DNA of 64,000 nucleotides from CADCUY01 sp964242735 (GTDB lineage Bacteria; Actinomycetota; Actinomycetes; Actinomycetales; Quadrisphaeraceae). The stretch spans positions 1 to 64,000 of the forward strand of contig CAXTAK010000012.1 in the NCBI GenBank assembly GCA_964242735.1, read 5' to 3'. The translations under genes were made by a program, and so were the position numbers. The notes below the pieces were generated by a model. It was given only the letters and a program-made list of their open reading frames with translations, searched no databases and was not told where the DNA came from. This document shows, piece by piece, positions 41,955-50,581 of this stretch (position 1 is its first letter; each line of letters starts with the position of its first letter).

Positions 41955-42599
41955 TCACGGGACGGCGGTGACCGCGGGCTCCCACCTCGCGTCCCCCGAG
42001 GGCGCGAACAGCGGGACGGCGCCCAGGGTGTGCACCAGCGCGGCGTCGGGCCCGAGCGCGTCGCGCCACCCGCCGTCCTCGGCGAGGAGGGCGGCGATGG
42101 CGACGACGTCGGCGCCGGCCGCGCGCAGCAGCCGCAACGAGGCGAGCACGGAGCCGCCGGTGGAGATGACGTCGTCGACGAGGACCACCCGCCGGCCTGC
42201 GAGCCCCGCGGCGCGGGCCCTGTCGAGCATGAGGGTCTGCTGCTCCGCGGTGGTGATCGAGCGCAGCGGCTCGGTGAGGGCGTCGGCGAGGTGGATCTTG
42301 CGGGTCTTCTGCAGCACCAGGTAGTCGTCGAGGCCCAGGGCCCGGGTCAGCTCGATGGCCACCGGGATGCCCTGGGTGGCGGTGCCGGCGACGACCTGCG
42401 GGGCCTGCTCGGTCACCAGCGCGGCGAGGTCGTTGCCGGCGCGGGCCAGGAAGCGCACCCCGTGGTCGGGCACCACGAGCAGCGCGATGGCGAGCTCGGG
42501 GGCGACCGGGACGACGGGCAGCTCCAGCTCCTGGGAACCCAGGCGCACCCGGTGCAGCTGACGCACCCGCCCGCCGTCGTGCTGCCCCGGTGCCGTCAC
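41955..42599 (-). CDS. Phosphoribosyltransferase-domain protein (adenine PRTase-like)
   Basis: A 214-residue protein with a type I PRTase fold. VVAGTATQGIPVAIELTRAL is the pyrophosphate loop region and VVLVDDVISTGGSVLASLRL is the 13-residue PRPP-binding motif. The N-terminus (LPVVPVAPELAIALLVVPDH) resembles the adenine-phosphoribosyltransferase-like proteins that actinobacteria keep near nitrate and siroheme genes. GTG at 42599 overlaps the stop of the HemD-wHTH gene as GTGA. Its link with nitrogen assimilation is positional only. Confidence 0.82.
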   Translation of the reverse strand: MTAPGQHDGGRVRQLHRVRLGSQELELPVVPVAPELAIALLVVPDHGVRFLARAGNDLAALVTEQAPQVVAGTATQGIPVAIELTRALGLDDYLVLQKTRKIHLADALTEPLRSITTAEQQTLMLDRARAAGLAGRRVVLVDDVISTGGSVLASLRLLRAAGADVVAIAALLAEDGGWRDALGPDAALVHTLGAVPLFAPSGDARWEPAVTAVP

Positions 42600-43933
42600 G
42601 GGCCCAGCGTGGCAGTCGCGAGCGTGTCGACCCTCCCCAGGGCGCCGGGCAGCGGCTCGGGGGGCTCGGCGGCGACGTCGTCATCGGCACGGTCGGCACG
42701 GTCGGCACGGTCGGCAGGGTCGGCACGGTCGGCGGTGGGGGCGAGGCGGTAACCGCGCTTGACGACGGTGGTGACCATCCCCGGCGCCCCGAGGGCCTGG
42801 CGCAGGCGCGCCACCGCCACCTCGACCGCGTGGTCGTCGCCCGCCTCCGGCAGCGCCTCGCGCAGGCGCTGCCGCGTGAGCACCGCTCCCCCGGCGTCGA
42901 CGAGCAGCCGCAGCAGGGTGGTGGCGGACGGGGAGAGCATCACGCGGCGCCCGTCGACCATCGCGAGCCGCCCGCGCAGCTCCAGGTGCCCGGCCGTGGT
43001 CGCCGCCCGCCGCACCCCACCGCGCTCCAGGTGCTCGCAGACCATGCGCACCAGCGCCCCCAGCCGGTGCCGCTCGGGGTGGGCGGGGGTGATGCCGGCA
43101 TCCCGCAGCGGCTCCGCCGTCACCGTGCCGACGGCGGCGCACAGCACGTCGTCGCTGTCCAGCGACGCCCGCAGGGCCTCGTGGCGGCCGGTGGCGGCGG
43201 CCACGCGCAGCAGCGCGTCGGCGGCCGGGGCGCTGGTGAAGACCACCGCGTCCAGGGCGCGGGCGATGGTCGCGTCGATGAGCCGGTCGACCGCGCCGGG
43301 GTCCGGCGGGGCGCTCCAGCGGTAGGGGGCCACGGTGAGCAGCTGCGCGCCGGCGCCGGTGATCCGCTGCAGCTGGGCGTCGTCGACGTACCCGTGGAGC
43401 TGCAGGGCCACCCGCAGCCCGCGTGCACCGCCGGGCCGGGCCGCCAGCTCGGCGAGCACCGTGTCGACCAGGGAGGCGGTGGTCTCCAGGGCCCCGGCCC
43501 CGGCGTCGTGCAGACCGGCCCCGCGCACCGCCCCGCGGGCCTTGGGACCGCGCACGAAGATGCGCGCCGCGGCCAGGACGGCGAGGAGGTCCTCGCCGAT
43601 CCCCGCGGAGTCCGCGGCCTCGAGCCACCCGTTGAGGCCGTAGGAGGTGGTGACCAGCAGCACCTCGGGCGCGGCGGCGATCACCGCACGCGTGTCGGCG
43701 ACGAGCTGGGCGTCGGCGGAGGCCGGCACGATGCGCAGGGTCGGGGCGTGCAGCACCTCCGCGCCGCGGCGGGTGAACGCGGAGTTCAGGTCCGCGGAGC
43801 GCCGGTCGGCGGTGACCCCGATGCGGAACCCCGCCAGCTGGTCGGTGGCGAAGTCGCGGACGGGTGGGGCGTCTGGCTCGCCGGTCCGCTGACCCGCCGG
43901 CCCGTGCGGTGGCCCGCCGTCCGGCTCCCTCAC
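42596..43933 (-). CDS. Uroporphyrinogen-III synthase fused to an OmpR-type winged helix
   Basis: A 445-residue bifunctional protein. Residues ~25-290 form HemD: GFRIGVTADRRSADLNSAFT, LLVTTSYGLNGWLEAADSAG, RIFVRGPKARGAVRGAGL, DAVVFTSAPAADALLRVAAA and LCAAVGTVTAEPLRDAGITP. Residues ~330-410 are a PhoB/OmpR-like winged helix: RVMLSPSATTLLRLLVDAGG, LTRQRLREALPEAGDDHAVE and VAVARLRQALGAPGMVTTVV with KRGYRL. Such fusions occur beside actinobacterial nitrate-assimilation genes; a combined regulator and siroheme enzyme role is plausible. The GTG at 43933 overlaps the upstream methyltransferase stop. After the winged helix comes an Ala-Asp-Arg repeat tail (42685-42733). Confidence 0.88.
   Translation of the reverse strand: MREPDGGPPHGPAGQRTGEPDAPPVRDFATDQLAGFRIGVTADRRSADLNSAFTRRGAEVLHAPTLRIVPASADAQLVADTRAVIAAAPEVLLVTTSYGLNGWLEAADSAGIGEDLLAVLAAARIFVRGPKARGAVRGAGLHDAGAGALETTASLVDTVLAELAARPGGARGLRVALQLHGYVDDAQLQRITGAGAQLLTVAPYRWSAPPDPGAVDRLIDATIARALDAVVFTSAPAADALLRVAAATGRHEALRASLDSDDVLCAAVGTVTAEPLRDAGITPAHPERHRLGALVRMVCEHLERGGVRRAATTAGHLELRGRLAMVDGRRVMLSPSATTLLRLLVDAGGAVLTRQRLREALPEAGDDHAVEVAVARLRQALGAPGMVTTVVKRGYRLAPTADRADPADRADRADRADDDVAAEPPEPLPGALGRVDTLATATLGP
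42685..42733. repeat. 9-bp tandem repeat CGGCACGGT in the 3' end of the HemD-wHTH gene
   Basis: Five copies (42685-42729, one with a single change) and a partial sixth. On the coding strand they give an Ala-Asp-Arg tripeptide repeat after the winged helix. Copy number can change by slippage without breaking the frame. Confidence 0.85.
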
Positions 43934-45162
43934 TGCCCCGCGCCGACGGACTCTCGCCGCGGGCCGGGCACTGCGGCGTCGGTGGCACCCGTGCCCACCG
44001 GAGCGCCCGCGACGCCGGCCAGGCCAGCGACGACCGCACCGTCGGCGAGGCGCACCACGTCGCCGACGACGATGACCGCAGGAGACCGCACCCCCGCGCG
44101 GCCGGCGTCGACCACCAGCTCGCCGAGGGTGGAGAGCGTCGTGCGCTGCGAGGGACCGCAGGCGCGCTCGACCACCGCGCACGGGGTCACGGGGTCCAGT
44201 CCCCGCCGGGCGAGGCCCGCGGCCAGGTGGGGCAGGGTGGCCACGCCCATCAGCACCACGACGGTGCCCCCGGCGCCGGCCAGGCCGGCGAGGTGGCCGA
44301 GCTCGGCCTCACCCAGGGGGTCGTGGGCCGAGACCACGGTGAAGGAGTGGCTGACGCCGCGGTGGGTCAGCGGGATGCCCGCTGCGGCGGGGGCGGCCAC
44401 GGCGCTGGAGACCCCCGGCACCACGCGCACGACGATGCCGGCGTCGAGGGCGGCCTGCACCTCCTCGCGCCCGCGGCCGAAGACGTAGGGGTCTCCGCCC
44501 TTGAGGCGGACGACGCGGGCGCCGGCCCGCGCGTGCGCCAGCATCTCGGCCTCGATGCGGTCCTGCGGCACGCAGTGGTGGCCCGGGCTCTTCCCGACGT
44601 CGAGCACGAGCGCCGCGGGGGCGAGGGCGGTGAGCCCCTCGCGGGGTGCGAGGCGGTCGACGAGGACGACGTCCGCCTCGGCCAGGGCGCGCCGGCCCGC
44701 GACGGTGATCAGCTCGGGGTCGCCGGGGCCGCCGCCGACCAGGGTGATGCTGCCGGGCCGCCCGGCGTCGTCCCCCTCGGCGGCGGGTTCGGGCAGGCAC
44801 CACAGCCGACGGGTCGCGCAGCTGCGGGCGACCTCCTCGGACAGGGCGCGGTCCGGCGTCGCGAGGTGCACGAGCCAGGTGCTGGCGAGCAGGCCGGCCC
44901 AGGCCGGCGCACCGGCGGGGCTGCGCACGACGTGCAGGCGGTCGTCGGGCGACTGCGCCGCGTGACGTGCGTGTCCGGCGGCGTGCCTGCGCGCGCCGGG
45001 CCCCCAGGCACCGGTGGGACTGGCCACGGTGACCACCGCGCCGGCGGCGAGCAGGCGTCGGGAGCACCTCCACGCGGCGCGCCCGTGGCCGACGACCAGC
45101 ACCTGGCGTCCAGCCACGGGCAGCGCTGTCGGCACGGTGGTGTGCCCGGCGTGTCCGTCCAC
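43930..45162 (-). CDS. Siroheme synthase-like: precorrin-2 dehydrogenase domain fused to uroporphyrinogen-III C-methyltransferase
   Basis: About 410 residues. The N-terminal ~130 (VAGRQVLVVGHGRAAWRCSR; LLASTWLVHLATPDRALSEE) form the NAD-binding domain seen in CysG/Met8, though the residues for ferrochelation are not clear. From about residue 140 the SUMT domain follows: GSITLVGGGPGDPELITVAG, ADVVLVDRLAPREGLTAL, RVVRLKGGDPYVFGRGREEV, VVPGVSSAVAAPAAAGIPLT and HRGVSHSFTVVSAHD. It makes precorrin-2 for siroheme, the NirB cofactor. The start is uncertain: GTG at 45162 is chosen, GTG at 45231 or 45135 are alternatives. Its stop overlaps the HemD gene. Confidence 0.87.
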   Translation of the reverse strand: MDGHAGHTTVPTALPVAGRQVLVVGHGRAAWRCSRRLLAAGAVVTVASPTGAWGPGARRHAAGHARHAAQSPDDRLHVVRSPAGAPAWAGLLASTWLVHLATPDRALSEEVARSCATRRLWCLPEPAAEGDDAGRPGSITLVGGGPGDPELITVAGRRALAEADVVLVDRLAPREGLTALAPAALVLDVGKSPGHHCVPQDRIEAEMLAHARAGARVVRLKGGDPYVFGRGREEVQAALDAGIVVRVVPGVSSAVAAPAAAGIPLTHRGVSHSFTVVSAHDPLGEAELGHLAGLAGAGGTVVVLMGVATLPHLAAGLARRGLDPVTPCAVVERACGPSQRTTLSTLGELVVDAGRAGVRSPAVIVVGDVVRLADGAVVAGLAGVAGAPVGTGATDAAVPGPRRESVGAGQ

Positions 45163-45391
45163 AGCTGCCCCCCGGGGTCGTCGTCGGGCTCCGAGCCGGC
45201 ACCCGGGCCCACGGTAGGAACCGTGCGTCACGCCGCAGGGTCGCTCGTGTGACGGGGGCGTGTCCGACGTCCATCAGCGCAGATCCACGGCTGTGAGGGG
45301 AACGGCACGAGGGCGTCACGCGGGGCTGCCGGGCGGTAACAGGGCGCTCTTACGGTCGCGCGCACCCGGACGTCGACCCTGGAGGCAGCTC

Positions 45392-46846
45392 ATGTCGCAG
45401 ACCACCCGCAGGACCCCCCCGGGGTCTGCCGCACCGCCCGTCACGGCGCCGCCCCGGGACGTCCTGGACGTGGTCCTCCCCGCCCTCGAGACGCGCCCGG
45501 GACGGTGGATCACCAACTGGCAGCCCGAGGACACCGCCTTCTGGGAGCGGGTGGGCCGAGCGGTGGCGCGACGCAACCTCAGCTGGTCGGTGTTCACCGA
45601 GTTCCTCGGCTTCGTCGTCTGGCAGCTGTGGGCGATCGTCGTGGTCTCGCTGCCCGCCGCGGGCTTCACCCTCACCACGTCGCAGATCTTCTGGCTCATC
45701 TCGATGCCCGCGCTGGTCGGGGCGACCATGCGCTTCCCCTACACGTTCATGGTGGCGAGGTTCGGCGGGCGCAACTGGACCATCATCTCCGCGCTGCTCC
45801 TGCTGCTGCCCACGATCGGCCTCGCGAGCGTCGTCGGTGACCCCACCACGCCCTTCACCACGCTCCTCGCGGTCTCGGCGCTGGCAGGGTTCGGCGGGGG
45901 GAACTTCGCCAGCTCGATGGCCAACATCACGTACTTCTACCCCGCGCGGGAGAAGGGCTGGGCGCTCGGGCTCAACGCCGCCGGCGGCAACCTCGGGGCG
46001 GCGGTGGCGCTGTTCACCGTGCCCATCGTCATCAGCGTCTTCGCCCTGTCTGACGGCAGCAGGAACCTGCCGCTGGCCGGTCTGGTGTGGATCCCGCTCA
46101 TCCTGGTCGCCGCCTTCGGGGCGTGGCGGAACATGGACAACCTCACCACGGCGAAGAGCGACCTCGCCGGGGCGGCGGCGGCCCTGCGCGAACCGCACCT
46201 GTGGATCATGGCGCTGCTGTACATCGGCACGTTCGGCTCGTTCATCGGGTTCGCCGGCACCTTCCCCAAGCTGATCGCCGACACCTTCCCCGACTTCTCC
46301 GAGTTCGCGGTCGGGGCGGCCACGGTGAACCTGGCCTTCACCGGCGCGCTCGTCGGCTCCCTGGCCCGCCCGTACGGCGGCCGCCTGGCGGACCGCATCG
46401 GGGGTGCCCGGATGACGATCGCCGCCTTCGCGGCCATGGCCGTCGGCGCGCTCGCCGCGGTGTGGACCCTGCCGCTGGCGAACTTCTGGATCTTCCTGGC
46501 CTGCTTCCTGTTCCTGTTCGTCGCGGCCGGCGTGGGCAACGGAGCGACGTACCGCATGATCCCGGCGATCTTCGCTGCGCGCGGCGGGATCGTCAGCGCT
46601 TCGGACCACGCCTCCGACCAGGGGATCTCCACCCAGCGCAGGGCCGCGGCCTCGCTGGGGATCATCTCGGGCATCGGGGCCTACGGGGGCTTCGTGATCC
46701 CGCAGGTGCTCAACGCCTCCAACGCTGCCACGGGCGGCTACACCACCGCGTTCTACGGCTTCGTCCTCTTCTACGTCGTCCTGATGGCGGTGACCTGGTA
46801 CTTCTACCAGCGGAAGGGCTCGCCGATCGCCGCCGCGGGGGTGTGA
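45392..46846 (+). CDS. narK: Nitrate/nitrite MFS transporter NarK
   Basis: A 484-residue protein with twelve membrane segments. Nitrate-transporter marks are FGGGNFASSMANITYFYPAR in TM5 and GVGNGATYRMIPAIFAAR in TM11, with conserved Arg residues in TM2 (ATMRFPYTFMV) and TM8 (ARPYGGRLADRIGG). A cytosolic N-terminal extension (DVLDVVLPALETRPGRWITN; WQPEDTAFWERVGRAVARRN) is usual in actinobacterial NarK. GGAGG precedes the ATG at 45392. It imports nitrate for the NasC/NirBD enzymes encoded on the opposite strand downstream. An imperfect inverted repeat at 45336-45353 in its leader may be regulatory. Confidence 0.92.
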   Translation: MSQTTRRTPPGSAAPPVTAPPRDVLDVVLPALETRPGRWITNWQPEDTAFWERVGRAVARRNLSWSVFTEFLGFVVWQLWAIVVVSLPAAGFTLTTSQIFWLISMPALVGATMRFPYTFMVARFGGRNWTIISALLLLLPTIGLASVVGDPTTPFTTLLAVSALAGFGGGNFASSMANITYFYPAREKGWALGLNAAGGNLGAAVALFTVPIVISVFALSDGSRNLPLAGLVWIPLILVAAFGAWRNMDNLTTAKSDLAGAAAALREPHLWIMALLYIGTFGSFIGFAGTFPKLIADTFPDFSEFAVGAATVNLAFTGALVGSLARPYGGRLADRIGGARMTIAAFAAMAVGALAAVWTLPLANFWIFLACFLFLFVAAGVGNGATYRMIPAIFAARGGIVSASDHASDQGISTQRRAAASLGIISGIGAYGGFVIPQVLNASNAATGGYTTAFYGFVLFYVVLMAVTWYFYQRKGSPIAAAGV

Positions 46847-46879
46847 GCCGCGGCGCCCCGCGCCACCACCACGCACCCG

Positions 46880-46927
46880 GGAGCCCCGGTGCACGTCCGG
46901 CAGACCGCAGACGTGCACCGGGGCTCC
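46880..46927. terminator. 18-bp stem-loop after narK
   Basis: Perfect 18-bp arms (46880-46897 and 46910-46927) around a 12-nt loop, 33 bp after the narK stop. The gene on the other side, nirD, is convergent, so the hairpin may serve both strands. There is no T-run, as is common for actinobacterial terminators. Confidence 0.75.
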
Positions 46928-47011
46928 TCGGTGCCCGCGGACGCCGGATGCGAAGGCGGCGCGGCCGATCTCCGGCAGGGGGCGTCCTCCCGGACCTGGC
47001 CCCGGTGCTCC

Positions 47012-47068
47012 GGCCGCACGCGGCGTCCTCGTGCCAACGGGGTCGGCACAGGGACGCCGCGTGCGGCC
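47012..47068. terminator. Second long stem-loop, with 30-bp direct repeat, before the nirD stop
   Basis: GGCCGCACGCGGCGTCC (47012-47028) is perfectly complementary to 47052-47068; inner GTGCC/GGCAC (47031-47035, 47045-47049) extends the stem. The right arm belongs to a 23-bp sequence found twice (47039-47061 and 47069-47091, period 30). Between 46847 and 47258 no gene is visible, so this stretch looks like a double terminator zone. Confidence 0.7.
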
Positions 47069-47258
47069 GGGGTCGGCACAGGGACGCCGCGCACCCACTC
47101 GAGGACGTGAGCGAGGGTGGACCTCGCACCCGGGGACGACGCACCGAGGTGGAACGGCTTCCGGACGAGGTGTCTCGCAGCGTGGTGCAGGGTGACCACC
47201 CACCGACGCGCACGTGCGGCGCCCGCGGCACCGGCCCGACCTGGTGCCGCCGACGCGC

Positions 47259-47582
47259 CTACCCGCCGACGAGCACCGAGCCGTCGGCCTCCACCCGGCA
47301 CGCCCGCACCCGCACCGGCGGCGCCCCCGTCGAGCTCTCCCCCGACACGAGGTCGAAGGCGTTCAGGTGCAGCGGGCACACCACCACGCGCGCGTCGATC
47401 TGCCCGTCGGCCAGCGGCCCCCCGGCGTGCGGGCACACCGCGTCCATCGCGCTCACCCGCCCGTCGCGCTGGCGGAAGACCGCCACCTGCTCACCGTCGA
47501 CCGCGAAGGCCCGTCCCTCGCCGACGGGGATCTCGTCGAGGTGCCCGACGCGCACTCCCGCTCCGTGCGACACCGCGGTCAC
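47259..47582 (-). CDS. nirD: Nitrite reductase small subunit NirD (Rieske-type)
   Basis: A 107-residue Rieske-like protein, partner of NirB in cytosolic NADH-nitrite reductase. GEGRAFAVDGEQVAVFRQRD leads to AVCPHAGGPLADGQID and VVVCPLHLNAFDL, so both Cys-x-His and Cys-x2-His pairs are kept; many NirD proteins lack them, so this one probably carries a 2Fe-2S cluster. GTG at 47582 overlaps the nirB stop as GTGA, giving coupled synthesis with the large subunit. Confidence 0.9.
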   Translation of the reverse strand: MTAVSHGAGVRVGHLDEIPVGEGRAFAVDGEQVAVFRQRDGRVSAMDAVCPHAGGPLADGQIDARVVVCPLHLNAFDLVSGESSTGAPPVRVRACRVEADGSVLVGG

Positions 47583-50230
47583 ACCGTGCTCCTCGACGAC
47601 GCAGCCGCCGGCGACTGCTCGACCTCGGCCTCGCCCGCCGTGTGAGCGGTCGCCCGAGCACCGATGTGCACGTCCGGCAGCACCCCCCCGGGCGCGCCCC
47701 GCGGCTGCGAGGGCACCAGCGGCAGCGCCACCAGGGGCAGCGCGGTGCGGAACTGCCCCGGCACCACGGGCTCCGCGCCCTCCTTCCAGGGGTCGACGTA
47801 GGCGTCGACCGCCTCCTGCATGCGCTCGTCGAGGCCGGCGACCATCCCGTCGCTGTCCTCCACGAGCACCTTGCGCAGCCGCTCGATGCCCAGGCGCGGC
47901 ACGAAGTCGTAGGTGCGCTCGAGCCAGTTCGCCCACTCCCGGTACAGCTGGATGAACCGGCCGGTGAGGTCGATGACCTCCTGCGGGGAGCCCACGGTGG
48001 CGAGCAGGTCGCCCTTGCGCACCGACGCGCCCGCCGCCCCGCCAACGTGGACCTCCCACCTCCCGTCGCCGATCGCGACGACCCCGAGGTCCTTCACGTA
48101 CGCCTCGGCGCAGTTCCGGGGGCACCCCACCACCCCGAGCTTCAGCTTCGCCGGCGACTCGATGCCCTGGAACCGCTCCTCGATGGCGATGCCCAGCGCG
48201 GTGGAGTCGCCGAGGCCGAAGCGGCAGAAGTCGGTGCCCACGCAGGTCTTCACGGTGCGGAAGCTCTTGCCGTACGCGTACCCGCTGGGCATCCCCAGGT
48301 CGGCCCACACCTTCGGCAGGTCCTCCTTCTTCACCCCCAGCAGGTCCAGGCGCTGACCACCGGTGATCTTGATGGTCTCCAGGCCGTACTTCTCCGCGAC
48401 GTCGGCGATGGTGCGCAGCTGCGCGGGCGTGGTGACCCCGCCCTTGATCTGCGGGACCACGGAGAAGGTGCCGTCGCGCTGGATGTTCGCGTGCACCCGG
48501 TCGTTGATGTAGCGGCTGTCGCGCTCCTCCACGACCTCACCGGGCCACATCGTGCGCAGCAGCGAGGTCAGTCCCATCTTCGACCTCGCGTCGTCCTCAC
48601 CGCCCGGGGCGAGCGCGGCGAACACCGCCGACACCGACCTCAGCCCCCGCTCGCGGATCGCGGCCATGAGCTCCGGCTTGGCGAGGGGGACGCCGGGCAC
48701 GTACCAGGACGCGGACTCGTCGACGGTCATCGCGTCGCCCGCGGCCCACTCGGTGATCTGGGAGACCATCGTCTTGCACGACCCGCAGCCCTTGCCGGCC
48801 TTCGTCGCGCCCATCACCGCGCCGAGGCTCGTCGCCCCGCCCTTGACGGCGCCGACGATGTCGGCCTTGGTGACCCCGTTGCAGTTGCACACCTGCGCGT
48901 CGTCGGCGAGCTCCGCGGCCCCGACCTCGGCGGCGGCGTCGCCCATGTCGAACAGCAGCCGGATCCGCTCCTCCGGGAGCGGCAGCGCCTTGTCGAACGC
49001 CTGGGTCAGGAACGAGGTCTTCCGCACGTCACCGAGCAGCGTGGCCCCCACGAGGCGGTCACCGCGCAGGATGGCGTTGAGGTACACCCCGCGGCGCGGC
49101 TCGGAGAAGACGATGAGCTCGTCGGTGTCGTGCTCGGGGGAGGCCAGGCCCATCGCCGCGACGTCCACACCGGCGACCTTCAGCTTCGTGGTGGTGCGCG
49201 AGCCGTGGTACTCCGCGGTGGGGTCGGCGCCGGTGAGGCGGTCGGCGAGCACCGCGGCCTGCTCCCACAGGGGCGCGACGAGCCCGTAGGTCTCCCCGCG
49301 GTGCTGCACGCACTCCCCCACCGCCCACACGCTGGTGTCGTCGATGGAGCGCATCGCGTCGTCGACGACGATCGCGCGCTCCACCGTCAGCCCCGCGGTC
49401 ACCCCGAGGTCGGTGTTGGGGCGGATGCCGGCGGTGACGACCACGAGGTCGGCGGGCACGTGCCGCCCGTCCTCCAGCTGCACGCCCGTCACCTTGGTGC
49501 GCCCGTCGGGCGACGGGGCGCTGGTCACCCCGGTGGTGCGCGCGGAGACCAGCACCGTGATGCCGAGGGCCTCGATGGAGCGCTGCAGCACCGCGCCCGC
49601 CTGCGGGTCGAGCTGCTGGTTCATCAGCGAGGCCGGGGAGTGCACGACGGTGACGTCGACGCCGTGGTTCTGCAGGGCCCGCGCCGCCTCGAGGCCGAGG
49701 AGCCCGCCGCCGATGACCACGGCCGTGCCGCACGTCGGCGCCGCGGCGAGCATCGCGCGGGTCTCGTCGAGGGTGCGGAAGCCGAAGACCCCGGCGGTGC
49801 GCCGCCCGTCCGCGTCGTCCAGGCCCTCCATGCGGGGGAAGTGCGGGGAGGAGCCGGTGGCGATGACGAGCTCGTCGTAGGGCGTGGTGGTCCCGGTGTC
49901 GTCGAGCACGGTCTTCGCGAAGCGGTCGACGCGGGTGACCCGCACCCCGGCGCGCAGCTCCACGCCGTTCTCCTCGTACCAGGCCAGGGGGTTGAGGAAG
50001 ATGCCGTCCTCCTCCTCGTCCCCGGCGAGCACGTGGCTGAGCATGATCCGGTTGTAGTTGCCGTACGGCTCGTCGCCGAAGACGGTGACGGTGAACTGGT
50101 CGGCTCCCCCGCGGGCGAGCACCTCCTCCACCGCGCGGGCCCCGGCCATGCCGTTGCCGACGACGACGAGGCGCCGCAGGGCGGTGGGCGCCTCGCCGGT
50201 GGTGGTGGGGCGGTCGAGGGTGGTGGTCAT
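47579..50230 (-). CDS. nirB: Assimilatory nitrite reductase large subunit NirB
   Basis: An 883-residue siroheme and FAD enzyme reducing nitrite to ammonium with NADH. Order of parts: FAD domain (LVVVGNGMAGARAVEEVLAR; AVVIGGGLLGLEAARALQNH for NADH), BFD-like 2Fe-2S domain (VCNCNGVTKADI; GKGCGSCKTMVSQI near residue 480), then sulfite/nitrite-reductase repeats with TCVGTDFCRFG and GVVGCPRNCAEAY, the four Cys of the 4Fe-4S/siroheme site. All key motifs are intact. The start is ATG at 50230, 3 bp from the small accessory gene. The C-terminal ~60 residues beyond the core are Ala/Pro-rich. Confidence 0.95.
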   Translation of the reverse strand: MTTTLDRPTTTGEAPTALRRLVVVGNGMAGARAVEEVLARGGADQFTVTVFGDEPYGNYNRIMLSHVLAGDEEEDGIFLNPLAWYEENGVELRAGVRVTRVDRFAKTVLDDTGTTTPYDELVIATGSSPHFPRMEGLDDADGRRTAGVFGFRTLDETRAMLAAAPTCGTAVVIGGGLLGLEAARALQNHGVDVTVVHSPASLMNQQLDPQAGAVLQRSIEALGITVLVSARTTGVTSAPSPDGRTKVTGVQLEDGRHVPADLVVVTAGIRPNTDLGVTAGLTVERAIVVDDAMRSIDDTSVWAVGECVQHRGETYGLVAPLWEQAAVLADRLTGADPTAEYHGSRTTTKLKVAGVDVAAMGLASPEHDTDELIVFSEPRRGVYLNAILRGDRLVGATLLGDVRKTSFLTQAFDKALPLPEERIRLLFDMGDAAAEVGAAELADDAQVCNCNGVTKADIVGAVKGGATSLGAVMGATKAGKGCGSCKTMVSQITEWAAGDAMTVDESASWYVPGVPLAKPELMAAIRERGLRSVSAVFAALAPGGEDDARSKMGLTSLLRTMWPGEVVEERDSRYINDRVHANIQRDGTFSVVPQIKGGVTTPAQLRTIADVAEKYGLETIKITGGQRLDLLGVKKEDLPKVWADLGMPSGYAYGKSFRTVKTCVGTDFCRFGLGDSTALGIAIEERFQGIESPAKLKLGVVGCPRNCAEAYVKDLGVVAIGDGRWEVHVGGAAGASVRKGDLLATVGSPQEVIDLTGRFIQLYREWANWLERTYDFVPRLGIERLRKVLVEDSDGMVAGLDERMQEAVDAYVDPWKEGAEPVVPGQFRTALPLVALPLVPSQPRGAPGGVLPDVHIGARATAHTAGEAEVEQSPAAASSRSTV

Positions 50231-50233
50231 CGC

Positions 50234-50581
50234 TCAGACCTCCACGAGGCCGAGGTCGATGACCACGGTGCCGGTGGCGCCCTCGGGGGCGGCCGCGCGC
50301 AGCTCGAGCACCGTGCCGGCCTCAAGGTCCTCCACCACGCGCATCGCCACGTGCACCCCGTCGCGGGCGCCGACGGGGAAGTAGCGCATCGGGACCCCGT
50401 CGCGGTGCATCACCACGACCACCAGGTCGTCGCCGGAGTTGCCGCCGCGGAAGTACACCGCCTGCGCGCGCACCCCGTCGGGGACGACGTAGGTCATCGA
50501 CGCGTCCATGCCGACCGGCTTCTCCAGCCCGGTGCCGGTGTAGTCGAAGACGCCCTGGAGGAACTTCGGGGTCGAGCTCAT
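50234..50581 (-). CDS. Small protein between nasC and nirB, nitrate-assimilation associated
   Basis: A 115-residue soluble protein: MSSTPKFLQGVFDYTGTGLE, KPVGMDASMTYVVPDGVRAQ, VYFRGGNSGDDLVVVVMHRD, MRYFPVGARDGVHVAMRVVE and GATGTVVIDLGLVEV. No Cys-based cluster site or known catalytic motif is seen. ATG overlaps the nasC stop as ATGA and the gene ends 3 bp before nirB, so it is made in fixed ratio with both enzymes. The beta-rich pattern suggests a small binding or assembly protein. I recognise the position as recurrent in actinobacterial nas operons but know no function. Confidence 0.75.
   Translation of the reverse strand: MSSTPKFLQGVFDYTGTGLEKPVGMDASMTYVVPDGVRAQAVYFRGGNSGDDLVVVVMHRDGVPMRYFPVGARDGVHVAMRVVEDLEAGTVLELRAAAPEGATGTVVIDLGLVEV

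Noticed and set aside
45336..45353. GTAAC-N8-CTTAC inverted repeat upstream of narK, similar to the TAACA-N6-TGTTA operator and to GlnR sites
   Set aside because: It has one mismatch to the TetR motif and wrong spacing for a GlnR box; a single weak copy 40 kb from the others is compatible with chance.
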